From Oscillospiraceae bacterium (GTDB lineage Bacteria > Bacillota > Clostridia > Oscillospirales > Oscillospiraceae), in NCBI GenBank assembly GCA_017561205.1, contig JAFZDL010000055.1:1-44979 (forward strand): a stretch of 44,979 nucleotides of DNA, given 5' to 3'. Made by a program: the position numbers and the translations under genes. How positions within the stretch are numbered: the stretch's first letter is position 1; every line of letters begins with the position of its first letter. Positions 43,335-44,979 of the stretch are shown here, one piece after another. The notes under the pieces were generated by a model. It saw only the letters and a list, made by a program, of their open reading frames with translations. It searched no databases and had not been told where the DNA came from.

Positions 43335-44279
43335 TTACAATTGGATCTGTGCGATGACTTCTTTCAGCTTGTTGGCACTATTCTGAAGCTTGGCGACCTC
43401 CGCATCGGTGAGCCTGTTGAGGATCTTACCGCGGACGCCCTTACGGTCAACAAGAGCCAAGGTGGACAGGCACACATCGTCCACACCGTACTCGCCGTGC
43501 ATCATGGTAGACACGGTCAGCGCAGTGCCGGCGCCTGCATAAATGCACTTGCAGATATGGCATACGGACATTGCCACCGCATAGAAAGTTGCGCCCTTAT
43601 TTTCAATAATCACGCCACCGGACTTCTTCACAAAGGTCTCAACCTCCTCATAGTCCTGATGCCAGTTGATGCGTTCCTTATCGGGAGAGTTCTCTTTATA
43701 CACATCAATATGGTTATTGGCGATGGTTGCCAAGGACCAGGGCACGAAGGAACTGTCGCCGTGTTCGCCATAGACGTGGGCGTGGACATTCTTGGGGCTG
43801 ATATGGAAGCGCTTGGCAAGCTCGGACTGCAAGCGGCTGGTATCCAGAATCGTACCGGAGCCGATGATCTGATTTTCGGGCAGTCCGGAGATCTTATGGA
43901 ACACATAGGTCAGCACATCCACAGGATTGGATACGATCACATAAACAGCCTTGGGTGCGTGCTGCACCACATTTTTAGCCACGTCCTTCAGAATATTCAC
44001 ATTGGTCTGTGCCAGGTCCAAGCGGCTCATACCGGGCTTGCGGGCAACACCGCAGGTGATGACCACGATATCAGAACCCTCTGCTTCTGCATAGTCACCG
44101 GAGCGGACAACAGCAGGAGAATGGAAGGGCGCGCCCTGGTAAATATCCAATGCTTCACCAAAGGCTTTCTTAGTATTGATATCCACCAAAACGATCTCAG
44201 TAGCAATGCCCTGGACCATCAAATCATTGGCAACAGTAGCGCCCACGCTACCTGCGCCGATCACAGTAATCTTGCTCAT
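43335..44279 (-). CDS. ldh: L-lactate dehydrogenase family protein (lactate/malate specificity uncertain)
   Basis: 314 residues, NAD-dependent 2-hydroxyacid dehydrogenase. The NAD-binding motif is VIGAGSVGATVA (about 6-17). The catalytic pair is the Asp before it-type D147-R149 (LDTSRL) and His173 in GEHGDS. LDH-like features are AFGEALDIYQGAPF and KGATFYAVAMS. However, the substrate-specificity loop reads GVARKPGMSR: the residue equivalent to Gln102 of LDH is Arg80, the choice seen in malate dehydrogenase. Pyruvate or oxaloacetate may both be substrates. It lies next to ackA. A strong consensus promoter lies upstream, and AAGGAG is nine bases before the ATG. Confidence 0.88.
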   Translation of the reverse strand: MSKITVIGAGSVGATVANDLMVQGIATEIVLVDINTKKAFGEALDIYQGAPFHSPAVVRSGDYAEAEGSDIVVITCGVARKPGMSRLDLAQTNVNILKDVAKNVVQHAPKAVYVIVSNPVDVLTYVFHKISGLPENQIIGSGTILDTSRLQSELAKRFHISPKNVHAHVYGEHGDSSFVPWSLATIANNHIDVYKENSPDKERINWHQDYEEVETFVKKSGGVIIENKGATFYAVAMSVCHICKCIYAGAGTALTVSTMMHGEYGVDDVCLSTLALVDRKGVRGKILNRLTDAEVAKLQNSANKLKEVIAQIQL

Positions 44280-44336
44280 AACTGTCAGCTCCTTAACATT
44301 ATAATCGCGGTGTTCTCCACCGGAAGTATCGATATC

Positions 44337-44365
44337 ATTATACCGATATCCGCATTTTCTGTCAA
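44337..44365 (-). promoter_or_regulatory. Consensus promoter of ldh
   Basis: On the minus strand TTGACA (44360-44365) and TATAAT (44337-44342) are separated by 17 bp, matching the sigma-A consensus. The spacer and start region hold GATATC twice (GATATCGGTATAATGATATC), a possible operator. Confidence 0.92.
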
Positions 44366-44391
44366 GTGTATTTCCGGAAAAATTATAGCAA

Positions 44392-44421
44392 AAAAGGCCC
44401 GCCGAAGCGGGTCTTTTTTAA
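44392..44421. terminator. Terminator of ackA
   Basis: GGCCCGC / GCGGGTC with loop CGAA, flanked by A6 and T6, so it can work in both directions. On the minus strand it follows the ackA stop codon. Confidence 0.9.
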
Positions 44422-44428
44422 TGCTATA

Positions 44429-44979
44429 TTACTTGGCAGCAGCGACCAGCTCAGCGGTATCCTGAGCGATCATCAGCTCTTCGTTGGTGGGAACAACCCA
44501 AACCTGAACCTTGGAATCGGGAGTGGAGATCATCATCTCAGTGCCACGCTTCTTGTTCAGCTCGGGATCAATCTTAACACCCAGGAAGCCCAGGTACTCA
44601 CACACATCAGCGCGGACAGCGCCGTCGTTCTCGCCAACACCGGCGGTGAAGGTCAGAACATCGATGCCGTTCAGAGCAGCAGCGTAAGCGCCAACATACT
44701 TAGCAACCTCGTAGCAGAACTTAGCACGGGCCAGAGCGCAGTTCTCATCGCCGTTGTTTGCGCCGTCTTCCAGATCACGGAAGTCAGAGGAAACACCGGA
44801 GATAGCCAGCATACCGGACTTCTTGTTCAGCATATTCAGGCACTCATCAACGCTCATGCCGTACTTGTTGCAGATGAACTGCACAACAGCGGCATCGATA
44901 TCACCGGAGCGGGTACCCATGGGAACACCGGCCAGAGGGGTCAGACCCATGGTGGTATCCTGGCACTTGCCGTCCTTCA
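44429..44979 (-). CDS. ackA: Acetate kinase, C-terminal part (5' end beyond the window)
   Basis: Converts acetyl phosphate and ADP to acetate and ATP. The visible 183 codons include TTMGLTPLAGVPMGTRSGDIDAAVV, a FICNKYGMSVDE segment, the SGMLAISGVSSDFRD motif and the C-terminal nucleotide site VDVLTFTAGVGENDGAVR. Highly GC-rich codon use suggests strong expression. The gene continues beyond position 44979; the ATG at 44950 is internal. Confidence 0.97.
   Translation of the reverse strand, partial: KDGKCQDTTMGLTPLAGVPMGTRSGDIDAAVVQFICNKYGMSVDECLNMLNKKSGMLAISGVSSDFRDLEDGANNGDENCALARAKFCYEVAKYVGAYAAALNGIDVLTFTAGVGENDGAVRADVCEYLGFLGVKIDPELNKKRGTEMMISTPDSKVQVWVVPTNEELMIAQDTAELVAAAK

Overview
The window reads as a chromosome segment of a spore-lineage Clostridia species, probably an Oscillospiraceae/Ruminococcaceae-type gut anaerobe. 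It carries one integrated siphovirus-type prophage of about 35.1 kb. The taxonomic call is inference. It rests on the clostridial form of rpmF-yceD-mutY, on ldh and ackA (mixed-acid fermentation), on strong AGGAGG ribosome sites, and on a Spo0A-type domain carried by the phage.

Left host arm (1-2185): rpmF, a yceD-like gene and mutY lie on the minus strand, followed by a plus-strand tRNA-Arg(ACG). Prophage (about 2173-37315): it is inserted at the 3' end of that tRNA, with near-identical 13-bp sequences at both ends. On the minus strand, read right to left, come a Cro-like regulator, small early genes, a Spo0A C-terminal-domain protein, and a replication/recombination block (SMC-like ATPase, Sak4-like ATPase, DUF669, SF2 helicase, primase-helicase, RusA). 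Next are accessory genes (PAPS-reductase-like protein, a half-length C5 methyltransferase, HNH nuclease), an ArpU/sigma-like late regulator, a strong terminator, a tRNA-Ser(GCT), and then terminase, portal, head, tail and holin genes. On the plus strand at the right end are a CI-like repressor, an ImmA/IrrE metalloprotease, a membrane-anchored Mrr nuclease with an FtsK-gamma-like domain, and a large serine integrase. I could not find an endolysin.

Right host arm (37316-44979): a yfhO-family membrane protein gene sits between two copies of a hairpin-rich repeat. It is followed by a DUF1858 gene, trmK, a nif3-like gene and yebC on the plus strand, then ldh and the 3' part of ackA on the minus strand.

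The most striking observation is at the integrase end. attR lies inside the integrase reading frame, so the last 22 codons of the gene as integrated are host DNA (the presumed tRNA terminator). Joining the ends in silico to rebuild attP gives a different in-frame 25-codon tail that ends at a stop codon inside a phage-borne terminator at 2249-2281. Integration and excision would therefore swap the C-terminus of the integrase. Other leads are the Mrr-FtsK-gamma fusion, the phage Spo0A domain, a nuclease-like tail on the minor capsid protein, the covarying repeats around yfhO, a palindrome and iteron cluster beside the primase gene, and a tRNA-like leader RNA before the late genes.
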